Shown one piece after another: positions 17,550-26,002 of a stretch of DNA of 64,000 nucleotides. This DNA is from JAMZMI01 sp039970095 (GTDB taxonomy: Bacteria; Bacteroidota; Bacteroidia; Cytophagales; Cyclobacteriaceae): positions 75,351 through 139,350 of the forward strand of contig JBDVMP010000091.1 of NCBI GenBank assembly GCA_039970095.1, in the 5' to 3' direction. Both the position numbers and the translations under genes were made by a program. Under the pieces are notes generated by a model. The model saw nothing but the letters and a program-made list of their open reading frames with translations. It was not told the DNA's origin and searched no databases. Each line of letters starts with the position of its first letter. Position 1 is the first letter of the stretch.

Positions 17550-18257
17550 TTATACCATCGGCACTTCAATCAGTAGCAGTGTTGAATCTGAAGAGGCTTT
17601 GATATCCACTTTATCAGTTTTGGATATCCCAAGACCATCCCGCAAGCTTATGTCCATTCCATTTACATTAACATCACCGCCTATGACAAAAGCATACACG
17701 CCATTTCCTTCCTGATGAAATTGATACTCAGCCGAATGGTCGGCTTCCAAATCAATAAGCGAAAACCATGCATCTTGATTGATCCACACGGCATTGTTAT
17801 CATCAGGAGCCACCACGGTTTGAATCTTGTTTTGCCTGTCTTCTGGACGAAACGTTTTCTGTTCGTAACGTGGTTCTATATTTTCCACTTTAGGAAATAC
17901 CCATAATTGAAGAAAGTTAACTCGATCAATTTTGGAATGATTGTATTCAGAGTGGGTGATTCCTGAACCAGCACTCATGATCTGAACATCTCCAGACCTG
18001 ATTACTTCGGTGTTGCCTGTGCTGTCTTTGTGCTCCAGATCGCCGTGCAGGGGAATGGAGACAATTTCCATGTTGTCATGTGGATGCGAACCAAAACCCA
18101 TTCCGGGCTCCACTATGTCGTCGTTGAGTACGCGGAGCGCTCCAAAATGGATTCTTTCAGGATCATAGTACCGCCCAAAGCTGAATGTGTGCTTGCTATC
18201 AAGCCATCCAAAATTGGCTCCACCTCGTGAGTTTGATTTATGCAATATGGTTTTCAT
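17550..18257 (-). CDS. Pirin family protein (quercetinase-like bicupin)
   Basis: 235 residues, the short two-cupin pirin form (YhhW-like). The N-terminal cupin metal site is complete: His58 and His60 in GSHPHDNMEIVS, His102 and Glu104 in SGITHSEYNH. The family includes iron-binding proteins with quercetin 2,3-dioxygenase activity in vitro; the natural substrate is usually unknown. It starts 12 bases after the nitroreductase gene, so the two form an operon behind the inverted repeat at 18864-18898. That pairing suggests a response to electrophiles or quinones, by analogy only. Confidence 0.88.
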   Translation of the reverse strand: MKTILHKSNSRGGANFGWLDSKHTFSFGRYYDPERIHFGALRVLNDDIVEPGMGFGSHPHDNMEIVSIPLHGDLEHKDSTGNTEVIRSGDVQIMSAGSGITHSEYNHSKIDRVNFLQLWVFPKVENIEPRYEQKTFRPEDRQNKIQTVVAPDDNNAVWINQDAWFSLIDLEADHSAEYQFHQEGNGVYAFVIGGDVNVNGMDISLRDGLGISKTDKVDIKASSDSTLLLIEVPMV

Positions 18258-18269
18258 TGAATTTGTGTT

Positions 18270-18863
18270 TTAGTTAAGAGATCCGTGGAAGGAAATATCC
18301 GACAATGGCTTTCTGTTTCTTTCGGAAACTTCTCTGGAATATAGCGGCTCAGGCAGTTGATCAGGTGTGCCGGCATACCCCAAGGCAATGATTACCGCAG
18401 GCTGAATGTCTGCCTCCATGTGAAAATTTTCTGCGACTATGTCCTTGTCAAAACCTCCCATTTGATGAAGACTAAGACCTTCTTCGGTTGCCTGAATGGA
18501 TAAATTGCCTACAGCAAGCCCCAAATCATAAAGGGCTGACCCATTCGTTTTTCCGTTCCTACTAAATGTTTGCTTTGCGGCCGCAATGATCAATACAGGC
18601 GCCTGCTCAGCCCATTTGTTGCCGTCGTAAAGTGCCTTGGCAATGGCTTCATATTCACTTTCTCCTTTGTGAGCGTACACGAACCTCCATGGTTGCTCAT
18701 TCATACTGGAGGCAGCCCAGCGTGCAGCTTCAAATAGCGTTTGCAATGTTTCTTCACTTACAGGTTTATCGCTGAATGACCTGGGACTCCACCTGTTGGT
18801 AATGGAAGGAAGAAGGTGCTTGTCAGTTGACGCGCTTTTGTCTATTGTGGTTGTATGTGTCAT
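18270..18863 (-). CDS. Nitroreductase family protein
   Basis: An FMN-dependent nitroreductase domain with NRWSPRSFSDKPVSEE (FMN phosphate-binding Arg-Ser-x-R region), FEAARWAASSMNEQPWRFVY and the GLAVGNLSIQATEEGLSLHQ helix. The frame extends to an ATG at 18905, and other ATGs lie at 18887 and 18863. I choose 18863 (MTHTTTIDKSAS, 197 residues), because a perfect inverted repeat then lies immediately upstream rather than inside the coding region. These enzymes reduce nitroaromatics, quinones or flavins with NAD(P)H in the cytoplasm. It is first in an operon with pirin. Confidence 0.87.
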   Translation of the reverse strand: MTHTTTIDKSASTDKHLLPSITNRWSPRSFSDKPVSEETLQTLFEAARWAASSMNEQPWRFVYAHKGESEYEAIAKALYDGNKWAEQAPVLIIAAAKQTFSRNGKTNGSALYDLGLAVGNLSIQATEEGLSLHQMGGFDKDIVAENFHMEADIQPAVIIALGYAGTPDQLPEPLYSREVSERNRKPLSDISFHGSLN

Positions 18864-18898
18864 TTCGTATAAATATCTGTTTTGCATATTTATACGAA
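18864..18898. promoter_or_regulatory. Perfect 13-bp inverted repeat, likely operator of the nitroreductase-pirin operon
   Basis: TTCGTATAAATAT (18864-18876) is repeated as its exact reverse complement at 18886-18898, with a 9-base spacer. The repeat begins at the base next to the preferred nitroreductase ATG. It lacks the T-tract and GC core of a terminator and lies upstream of a gene start, as operators do. No regulator gene is adjacent. Confidence 0.65.
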
Positions 18899-18900
18899 CA

Positions 18901-18913
18901 TACATTATATGTA
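18901..18913. promoter_or_regulatory. Second short inverted repeat next to the operator
   Basis: TACAT, three bases, ATGTA. It lies two bases beyond the large repeat on its upstream side and could be a second binding site or part of the promoter. It is short enough to arise by chance in AT-rich DNA. Confidence 0.3.
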
Positions 18914-18937
18914 GTTACATTTATTTAGAAACTTGCG

Positions 18938-20989
18938 CTATAGCTTGATTCTAGCCATTATATTGACCGTACTTCGCGTGTTGGATGAGATTTCGGTAAG
19001 TCCCGACCCTATTGTATCCGTATCTCTATAATTGAATCTGGCATATCGCGCCCAGAAGGTTAGCTTTCTGGTGGCGTTGTACTGCAAGAGGATGTACGAT
19101 CGGCTACCTACGCCATTGTATGCAGGTATGGAAAAAGCGTAAAGCACATTCTTCTCGTAGGCATATTGTCGATTTGCATAATCTGTGTCGAAGATGGCAG
19201 CACGCGTGCTCACTTTCATTTTCCAAAATGAAAAGTTTAAATCCTGCATGAGAGCATAACCTGTTGTTTTTTCATTTTTGAGCTCGTAAGACGAGGTTTG
19301 AAGTCTTGTTTTGAGTGATAGAGAGCGTCCCACTTTATAGTCTATGTTGATCAGGTAGTTTTTTTTCGAACCTGTGAAAAGCCTGTTCAGGTTTGATTCA
19401 TCTATGGATTCAGTGATTTGCTTATTCTCATGGCGGAATTGCCCATACATGGTGATTGATCTCGTTGGTTTGAACGTGTACCTTGCCAGATATTCGTGTC
19501 CTTCGGATGGAGATTCGGTTCTGAATCTCAGCCATGGGAAAGAAAACTTGTCGTAATAAAGTGCTAATGTGTGCCGTCTATTGGGATGGATTTTTAGTCC
19601 CCAGTACACACCTTTTTCATTGATAATGCGGGAACTTTCGCTAAAGGCGTTTCCGTAAAAAGAATGAAAGTCTTTTTCATAGTTTCTAAGAGCCATACTC
19701 ATGTCTATGGTGGGAGAGAGGCTTGCCATGAAACCCCCGACCATTCCATTTCCTCCGGATTTGGACTGTGCTGCCTCTCCAAAGAGTATGAAGTTTTGCC
19801 AAACGTAGGACGCATAGATGCTACCAATATAATTGTGATCGCCTTTAAATTCGAACTGGTTGTAGTTGTTAGGCTTCTTCTGTAGAGGTCTGGAGTAGTA
19901 TGTGTTGAGAAATGTGGCGCCAAACTTGGTGCGCGGGTTGACGTTGTACTGCACAGCACCGCCGAAGGACTGCTCGTTGATTTTGTTTTTAGCAGCTATT
20001 TCATTTTCTGTTCGGTGAAACCCAGTCGATTGGATAGAGTTTACAAACTCTTCGAAGTTGGAGTAAGTGCTATCATTTTGCAAACTGGCGTCCTGATTGA
20101 GGTTGGAGTAAAAAGCGGTGATCTCTGTATTTCCCAATTCCACGGTAGTGGAAGCCCCTCTGAAAAAACCTGATTCCAGCACACTTGCATAGGGTCTTAT
20201 GCCTGTGCTGTTTCGTTTCACTGTATTGACTGTTTCGGCTCCTTTGCCCGACCCGAAACCAGCGCCAAAAACCAGTCCTTGACCAAACTGCATCTGATAG
20301 TCGCCGAGGTTGATTGACTTGAACTTGCCTTTGTCCATCAGGGCCAAATGGAAAGAGTAATAGTCAAAACCTTTTGTTTTTTCGCTCCAGGAAAAGGATT
20401 CTCCTGCATCCTTTTCAAATGTAAACCCAAAACTAAAGTCGTGAGACCTGCTTATTCTGTACCTTCCATAGAGTGTATTTGGGTCACCTGCATAGCTGGA
20501 GCCTTCTCGGTCTCTGTAGCCTTCCTGTTTTTCCAGCGTGCGGGTATATCGGAGCAACACATAGTTGTTTCTTTCTTCTTTGATCCTCTGCCAAAGAGAG
20601 CGGCTATCGAGCCTTTCTTCTACCGAGACGAAAGGCAAGAGTGATCTGATCGTGCCCAGGTCAAAGCCATCGATTGCTTGAAGCTCGTTGATAGATATTA
20701 GCGCACCATTTTTCTCCACATGATCAAAGAAGTTGGTTAGCTGATAGGGCGAAAGAATATAGAGAGAGGCAAGTTCCTCCGAAGTGGTTTTGTTGAGGTT
20801 GATAGGGTTGGTGAAGTAAATGAGGAGAGACTCATAAATATCTTCATAGCTCACATCTTCGTCCTGAACTTGAAAAAGGTTTTCTGCGAAATCCTCCAGG
20901 TCTATTTCCGATTGAGTTTGGGCGACTGATCGCAGCGTGAGAAAGCCCACACATACGAAGATCAAAGCCGTTTTCGCCCATAGTTTCAT
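18938..20989 (-). CDS. Outer-membrane barrel-like protein with N-terminal helix-hairpin-helix segment
   Basis: 683 residues with a signal peptide (MKLWAKTALIFVCVGFLTLRSVAQ). Residues of about 55-125 read INLNKTTSEELASLYILS and ISINELQAIDGFDLGTI, two helix-hairpin-helix motifs like those of ComEA. In Bacteroidota these occur in exported proteins that may not bind DNA. The remainder has alternating aromatic strands (FGFTFEKDAG, LALYYDKFSFPWLRF) ending in NIMARIKL, typical of an outer-membrane barrel. No function is known. Its ATG overlaps the stop of the PorV-like gene as ATGA, so the two are translationally coupled. Confidence 0.72.
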   Translation of the reverse strand: MKLWAKTALIFVCVGFLTLRSVAQTQSEIDLEDFAENLFQVQDEDVSYEDIYESLLIYFTNPINLNKTTSEELASLYILSPYQLTNFFDHVEKNGALISINELQAIDGFDLGTIRSLLPFVSVEERLDSRSLWQRIKEERNNYVLLRYTRTLEKQEGYRDREGSSYAGDPNTLYGRYRISRSHDFSFGFTFEKDAGESFSWSEKTKGFDYYSFHLALMDKGKFKSINLGDYQMQFGQGLVFGAGFGSGKGAETVNTVKRNSTGIRPYASVLESGFFRGASTTVELGNTEITAFYSNLNQDASLQNDSTYSNFEEFVNSIQSTGFHRTENEIAAKNKINEQSFGGAVQYNVNPRTKFGATFLNTYYSRPLQKKPNNYNQFEFKGDHNYIGSIYASYVWQNFILFGEAAQSKSGGNGMVGGFMASLSPTIDMSMALRNYEKDFHSFYGNAFSESSRIINEKGVYWGLKIHPNRRHTLALYYDKFSFPWLRFRTESPSEGHEYLARYTFKPTRSITMYGQFRHENKQITESIDESNLNRLFTGSKKNYLINIDYKVGRSLSLKTRLQTSSYELKNEKTTGYALMQDLNFSFWKMKVSTRAAIFDTDYANRQYAYEKNVLYAFSIPAYNGVGSRSYILLQYNATRKLTFWARYARFNYRDTDTIGSGLTEISSNTRSTVNIMARIKL

Positions 20990-21777
20990 TCGCCTCGGAG
21001 CTTATAGGTCAAAGATATTTCATGAATTCCTCCCAGGTTGGGATTGGCACCATAGGCATAGTCGAACAAAACATGTTTGATGATCAGGCCAAATCCAAAA
21101 GCGCTTTTGAAAGGGCGAGTGCTTATGCCCGTGCGCAAATAAAGAGGGGCTATGAGTTGGTACTCTAGTCCGGCTTTGAAAACTTCGCCAAACCCAAGCT
21201 CTTTTTGCGTTTCCACATTAATCATAAGCTGATCTGAAGGTCGGTAAGAGAGACCGGCTTTCATCACAGTGGGCACCACATTGCTTTCTCTGAAATTAAA
21301 GATATGTGCGCCAAAAGATAATTGCGGAATGATCTCCACAACCCCACCAAACTCCAGCGCGATTCTTCTGCGTGTGTCAAGCCCCTCAGCATTGTACTGA
21401 ATCACATTGACTGCAGCGCCAAGACTCACCATTTGTAGTTTGTTGCCAATAGCCAATGTCGCGCGTTGCTGGCCGTAGATATCATCTCCAAAATGATAGA
21501 AACCAACACCCGCTGTGGCAAAATTCATTGAGTGCACAAAACCTCCACTCACGGTTTGAAAACTAGAAACGTCGTATTTGTTTTGGTATGAGACGAACGC
21601 AGATGTTTCATCCAGCGCCCCAATGCCTCCTACGCTGTTGAAGAGCGACCAGGCGTTTGTAACGGTGAGAGATGAACCGCCCATTGCAGCACTGGCAGCT
21701 CCCATTTGATATTTGCCATCCTGAGCACTAAGCAGAAAAGTATAGATGATAAGAGCAACAGCCAGTGTTAAACGCAT
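20986..21777 (-). CDS. PorV/PorQ-like outer-membrane protein
   Basis: From the ATG at 21777 (an in-frame TTG lies 9 bases upstream) the protein is 263 residues with signal peptide MRLTLAVALIIYTFLLSAQ. It begins KYQMGAASAAMGGSSLTVTN, the AxAxAMGGa-type start seen in PorV, PorQ and FadL-like barrels. Regular strands follow (GVGFYHFGDD, LSFGAHIFNF, LRTGISTRPFKSAFGFGL). PorV and PorQ work with the type IX secretion system, but membership of that subset cannot be proved here. It overlaps the helix-hairpin-helix barrel gene by four bases. Confidence 0.65.
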   Translation of the reverse strand: MRLTLAVALIIYTFLLSAQDGKYQMGAASAAMGGSSLTVTNAWSLFNSVGGIGALDETSAFVSYQNKYDVSSFQTVSGGFVHSMNFATAGVGFYHFGDDIYGQQRATLAIGNKLQMVSLGAAVNVIQYNAEGLDTRRRIALEFGGVVEIIPQLSFGAHIFNFRESNVVPTVMKAGLSYRPSDQLMINVETQKELGFGEVFKAGLEYQLIAPLYLRTGISTRPFKSAFGFGLIIKHVLFDYAYGANPNLGGIHEISLTYKLRGE

Positions 21778-21846
21778 GAGTTGCAAATTACCCTTTATGG
21801 GGAATTAATTCAATATTGGAATGTTATCTCTGTTTAAATTGTGAAA

Positions 21847-22401
21847 ATGAATTGTATCGCGTACATGATCATGCTCTTTTTTTTGGCATATGGTTATTTG
21901 GCTCAAGGCCAAAATCAACTCGATACGCTGTTTTATGGCAGTGGGGATATGAAAGCAGTTGGAGCTGTGTTGAATGACGAGAAGCACGGCTCGTGGAGAT
22001 ATTTTTACCCAAATGGGAATAGAAATGCTGTACTGGAGTTTAGTCAAGGCAGGCTGCATGGCCTTCAGCGTTATTATAATCAAGATGGCAACTTGTCCGG
22101 TGAGGAAAACTGGGAGAATGATTTGCAGGAAGACACCACCAGGAACTATTATGCAAATGGAGCTGTCAGAAGAAAAGGCGTTTTTCATCAGGGCGTTTAT
22201 GAGGGGGTGTGGATTTACTACTACCCCAATGGTCAAAAAGAACAAGTTGGCGCTTATAAAGATGGCCTACCTCACGGAGATTGGTCTTTCTACTACGAAA
22301 ATGGTGATTTAAAACAAACGGGAAAATATCAAGAAGGAGAAATGGTGGGCACGTGGTATTTCTATGACGAAAAAGGAAGAGGTAAGAAGAGGCGCTATTA
22401 G
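21847..22401 (+). CDS. Small exported YwqK/MORN-like repeat protein
   Basis: From ATG 21847 (MNCIAYMIMLFFLAYGYLAQGQ, a signal peptide) the product is 184 residues. An in-frame GTG lies 6 bases upstream. After the leader come about six repeats such as GSWRYFYPNGNRNAVLEFSQ and GVWIYYYPNGQKEQVGAYKD, the same repeat class as the 610-residue protein at 6780-8612 but without its C-terminal barrel. The very short C-terminus GRGKKRRY is basic. It is convergent with the Omp85-like gene, one base apart. Function unknown. Confidence 0.72.
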   Translation: MNCIAYMIMLFFLAYGYLAQGQNQLDTLFYGSGDMKAVGAVLNDEKHGSWRYFYPNGNRNAVLEFSQGRLHGLQRYYNQDGNLSGEENWENDLQEDTTRNYYANGAVRRKGVFHQGVYEGVWIYYYPNGQKEQVGAYKDGLPHGDWSFYYENGDLKQTGKYQEGEMVGTWYFYDEKGRGKKRRY

Positions 22402-22402
22402 T

Positions 22403-23905
22403 TTACAAATCATGCTTAAATCCCAGCACAAAATTGAACTGCCCTTCGGCATTGTACGATTCTTCCATCCTGATCGTAATGTCGTGAATGGTGACAAAGT
22501 CAAAACCCAGCCCTGCGCTGTAAATCAGTTTGTTTGATAATCTGGAGTTGAGTTCATAATTGGGGTAGTTGTTGACGTAAGCAGCATCGAAAAAAGCTTT
22601 AAGATATAACGCCAGGGGCCATCGCCTAAACTGCTTCACGGGCATCCAGTCAGCAGGAATGGTAGCCGCAGTTTTGAACAATCGCTTTTTCAGTGAAGAT
22701 TTGAAAAGCAAGGCTTGCGGGCCTTCAACTACATTGAGTTCATACCCCCGCACTATGTAATTTTCATAACCTAACGCCAGGTATCTGGAGTATGGCACAT
22801 CTTCGGTTGAAATATGTGTACTGACATTTGTTCCCAGAAAAAAGTCCCTTCCAAGATCGAAATACTGATAAAAGCTGGCGTAGAAATACCAGCGATTGAA
22901 GTCATTGAAGATGCCAAGGCCGTTTCTGCCAAGTGTGGCGCTGAGATAGTTTCCTCTCAGCGGATATGTGTGGTTGTCGCGATAGTCGCGCGTATAGGAG
23001 TAAGAAAGCCTTAGATATCGTTGGGTGGTTCTGTTTCCATTGAAATACTCGGGGTTTGCCACTTTGACACTGTCCGTAATCGTTGAGGTACTAAAACCTG
23101 TTGTGATAAAGTGTCTGTTATAGAACGAGCCCCGATAACTGAGGCTCAGTGATGTGCCGAAGCTTTTTCTCTGAATGTCCTCTGAAAGAATAAATCGCGG
23201 ATAGTGATCAATGGTCTTGTATGGAAGGTTTTTGTACTCAGAATAACCGATATCTGAAATCAAACCAAATTTTTGGTTTTTGTCAATGTATGGGATCACG
23301 TAGTTGAACGTAAACACCTTTTCGAAACCGAATTGAGCTGTAAGAAACAACGTCTCGTCTCTTCCTCTCAGGTTATATTTTGATAAGTTGAAGCCATAAT
23401 TTACCCTACTGAGGTCGTGATTCTCGTTTTTCCACCAATTGGTGAAGTTCCGGTCACCGGCACTGGTTCTGAAAATAATACCGGGATACAGGTACCACCT
23501 TTCTGTCAGCTTAATCAGGATGTCCACATTCTCCTGGTCTAGCTCCAAAATCTGAATTTCTACTGTGTTGAATAAATTGGTATTGTAAATTTTGTTTCTG
23601 TCCTCAGTTTGAAACCCAATCAGTCTGTGCATGCTGATGGTGTCTCTTTTAGAAAAGCTTAGTTCCCGGGTGATGATAGACTCTTGTGTCTTTTCATTAC
23701 CAAGGATAAAGATATTGTTGATTGTAACAAGATTGTTCTCTACAGTATCCAGGTTGACCTTGGGAGGATCAGGAATGGATTGCGCGAATAGTGAAAATGC
23801 ACCAATGCTCAATATCAGGGTAAGTAAAGTTGCCGCAAATACTTTCTTCACAAATCGATGGGTCAAGCGTGAAATTGGTTCATATTCAGGGCACAAAAGA
23901 ACCAT
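22403..23905 (-). CDS. Omp85/BamA-superfamily surface-antigen-like protein
   Basis: About 500 residues. One or two POTRA-like domains follow the leader (NNIFILGNEKTQESIITREL, then IYNTNLFNTVEIQIL). A C-terminal 16-strand-type barrel follows, with YLRLSYSYTRDYRDNHTYP and PLRGNYLSATLGRNGLG, reminiscent of the BamA VRGY/LRGN regions (FIVRGYELNVVEGPQ). It probably inserts or transports outer-membrane components. The start is uncertain: ATG 23905 gives a long basic N-region before the hydrophobic core, whereas a GTG at 23851 would give a compact signal peptide (KKVFAATLLTLILSIGAF). Confidence 0.78.
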   Translation of the reverse strand: MVLLCPEYEPISRLTHRFVKKVFAATLLTLILSIGAFSLFAQSIPDPPKVNLDTVENNLVTINNIFILGNEKTQESIITRELSFSKRDTISMHRLIGFQTEDRNKIYNTNLFNTVEIQILELDQENVDILIKLTERWYLYPGIIFRTSAGDRNFTNWWKNENHDLSRVNYGFNLSKYNLRGRDETLFLTAQFGFEKVFTFNYVIPYIDKNQKFGLISDIGYSEYKNLPYKTIDHYPRFILSEDIQRKSFGTSLSLSYRGSFYNRHFITTGFSTSTITDSVKVANPEYFNGNRTTQRYLRLSYSYTRDYRDNHTYPLRGNYLSATLGRNGLGIFNDFNRWYFYASFYQYFDLGRDFFLGTNVSTHISTEDVPYSRYLALGYENYIVRGYELNVVEGPQALLFKSSLKKRLFKTAATIPADWMPVKQFRRWPLALYLKAFFDAAYVNNYPNYELNSRLSNKLIYSAGLGFDFVTIHDITIRMEESYNAEGQFNFVLGFKHDL

Positions 23906-23910
23906 TTTTA

Positions 23911-23941
23911 TTGTTAGCACCAAATAACAAATCTACTTTTG
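23911..23941 (+). promoter_or_regulatory. Candidate promoter for yidD
   Basis: TTG (23911-23913), 20 bases, then TACTTTTG (23934-23941), an exact TAnnTTTG. Both Bacteroidota promoter elements are present at correct spacing. The predicted transcription start falls at the GTG start codon of yidD (23946), which would make a leaderless mRNA. Confidence 0.5.
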
Positions 23942-23945
23942 GCTT

Positions 23946-24167
23946 GTGAGCAAATTGATTCGTCAAATCTTCGTTATTCCAGTGCTTTTTTACCAGTACT
24001 GTATTTCTCCTCTTTTTCCGAGTACATGCAGGTACTCACCTACGTGCTCGCATTACGCCAAGGAAGCCATAACCAAACATGGAGTACTGAAGGGACTGAA
24101 ACTGGCACTCAAGCGTATCTCCAGGTGTCACCCATGGGGAGGCAGTGGCTATGATCCTGTTCCCTGA
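23946..24167 (+). CDS. yidD: Membrane protein insertion efficiency factor YidD
   Basis: 73 residues, the normal family length. The conserved core is complete: FYQYCISPLFPSTCRYSPTC, then HYAKEAITKHGVLKG and CHPWGGSGYDPVP. The conserved cysteines in CRYSPTCSHY and the CHPW motif are intact. YidD is a small cytoplasmic-face protein that assists YidC-dependent membrane insertion. The start is GTG. The last 19 bases overlap the convergent nadE gene. None of its usual partners (rnpA, rpmH, yidC) are adjacent. Confidence 0.93.
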   Translation: MSKLIRQIFVIPVLFYQYCISPLFPSTCRYSPTCSHYAKEAITKHGVLKGLKLALKRISRCHPWGGSGYDPVP

Positions 24168-26002
24168 TTGAGTTCGTCAAGTTCTTCCTGAAAACCACCG
24201 GATAGAATAGGAAATCTGCACCAGCTTCTTGGGTCCACGTTGAAATCATCGAGATGGAAGCTTGGCGCAATGCGTTCACGCTTCCATTGGTTGATAGACC
24301 ACATTCTAAAAAACTTGGTGATCCATTGCTTCAAAAGAACGTGATCGGGGTATTGACCTTTTAGTCGCTCATAGACTTCAAGAGGAGACTTTTTGTCACG
24401 AATCGCTTTCTTTTCAATATTTACCAGCACGGAATACGGCATGAGATCACCTTCATCAGTCTGATGCATTTCCTGCGGTCGCAATTCAGCTGTGGGGGAT
24501 AGACTGTTTACGTGCTGCAAGCCATCGTATCCCAACTCTTTCTCTGCATACTGTAGCCATGATAGTATGAAGCTTTTGTCCACGGCTGCAATAGGTGAGA
24601 TGCTGCCACTCGTGTCACCGTCCATAGTGGCGTACCCCACGTCTCCTTCACTGCGGTTTGAGGTGGAGAGCAGGAGACAGTTTTTGATATTGGCCAACAT
24701 CCAAATAATTGGTGATCTGGCTCTGGCTTGTATGTTTTGTAGTGCCAGGTCATCAGCATCCCAGGACAATTCGCGACCCAAGGCGGTTTCTATCGACGCT
24801 CTGTAGGAAGCAATTTCCTCGTCAATTTTCCATTGGGAAAACTGTGCACCTATGCTTTTAGCCAGTCCTTTTGCTGAGTTCAGAGTTTCGGCAGAAGAGT
24901 TAACTGTTCCCTGATATGCGGTATGCAGTATTTGTCCTACGATATCTTCTCTGGTTCCTTCCGTAAGGTTCAAGCCGATTTTTCGCTTAAATTTATCAAA
25001 ACCAAGCTCATTAAGCCCGTTTCTCACCAGTTCGGCAACCAGAACAGCAATGCTGCTAGAGTCGGCTCCACCGCTAAGTGAGAGCACAAAGCCCTTGCTT
25101 CGGGCTTTTCTCAAATAATCAAATAGAGCCAAAGATGCTGCATTGGCGAATTCTTCAAATTGATTTGGGTGATCCAACATCACAGCCTCATTGCCATTTT
25201 TGTTGGAGGCAAAGTCAACTTCTATATAAAGCAGATTGTAATCCTTAAAGCTCAATCGCCTGTTTTTCGCTATCAATTTCCCATTTCTGGCAATCAGAAT
25301 ATCCCCATCATAAATCATTCTACCAGACTCATTGCCCAGCAGGTTGGTGTAGAGGTATGTGGCGTCAAGCTTTTCTGAGCTTTCCAATACTAGCTTTTCT
25401 CGAAATTCTGCTTTGCCAAATGCGAAATGACTTGCACTCGGGTTTAAGAAAAGGCCTACTCCTTCATTGATTTTGTGAGTGCCAGGTCGGTCTTCTCGCC
25501 AGGCATCTTCACAGATTTCAAAGCCAATTTTGATACCGGCAACATCCAAAGTGAAATGCCCAAATTGGTAAGACGAACCAAGATATTTGAAGGTTGATTT
25601 TAGTCCTGCTTGCCAGGAAGAAAACCATCTGTGCTCATAGTGAACACCATCATTTGCTAGTTTTTGTTTGGCGTAAAATCCGAGAATTTTTTGATTGTCG
25701 ATCAGGCACGCAACGTTGTAGCATTGTCCTTCAAACCACAGAGGCAATCCTACGGAAATCATGATGCCTTCAGTTTCAGGGATGATGAGTCCAAGCTTGT
25801 CCAGGGCCTTTTCTGCAAGCCACGAGCTTAGAAACATGTCTTCACAGCCATAGCCGGTAATGCAGAGCTCAGGAAGGCAAAGGACACGAACACCTTTTTC
25901 TTTAGCTTCTGCAATTGCCCCTAAGATGTTTCTTAGATTATTGTTCCAATCCATTGGGACCTGGTTAAGACAAGCCCCTCCAATGATGATTTTTTTATCC
26001 AC
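24149..26002 (-). CDS. nadE: Glutamine-dependent NAD+ synthetase
   Basis: 617 residues in two domains. The N-terminal nitrilase-type glutaminase has the triad Glu45 (LPELCITGYG), Lys114 (AKQKLANDG) and Cys164 (FEICEDAW). The C-terminal synthetase has the ATP-pyrophosphatase loop SGGADS at 310-315. It amidates deamido-NAD with ammonia channelled from glutamine, the last step of NAD biosynthesis. The start is GTG, overlapping the rnc stop by one base (TAGTG), so it is translationally coupled at the end of acpP-fabF-rnc-nadE. The 3' end overlaps yidD. Confidence 0.95.
   Translation of the reverse strand: MDKKIIIGGACLNQVPMDWNNNLRNILGAIAEAKEKGVRVLCLPELCITGYGCEDMFLSSWLAEKALDKLGLIIPETEGIMISVGLPLWFEGQCYNVACLIDNQKILGFYAKQKLANDGVHYEHRWFSSWQAGLKSTFKYLGSSYQFGHFTLDVAGIKIGFEICEDAWREDRPGTHKINEGVGLFLNPSASHFAFGKAEFREKLVLESSEKLDATYLYTNLLGNESGRMIYDGDILIARNGKLIAKNRRLSFKDYNLLYIEVDFASNKNGNEAVMLDHPNQFEEFANAASLALFDYLRKARSKGFVLSLSGGADSSSIAVLVAELVRNGLNELGFDKFKRKIGLNLTEGTREDIVGQILHTAYQGTVNSSAETLNSAKGLAKSIGAQFSQWKIDEEIASYRASIETALGRELSWDADDLALQNIQARARSPIIWMLANIKNCLLLSTSNRSEGDVGYATMDGDTSGSISPIAAVDKSFILSWLQYAEKELGYDGLQHVNSLSPTAELRPQEMHQTDEGDLMPYSVLVNIEKKAIRDKKSPLEVYERLKGQYPDHVLLKQWITKFFRMWSINQWKRERIAPSFHLDDFNVDPRSWCRFPILSGGFQEELDELNQGTGS

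Noticed and set aside
21805..22245. 146-codon minus-strand frame opposite the small YwqK protein
   Set aside because: The plus-strand repeats and signal peptide are clear; the antisense frame mirrors the repeat structure.
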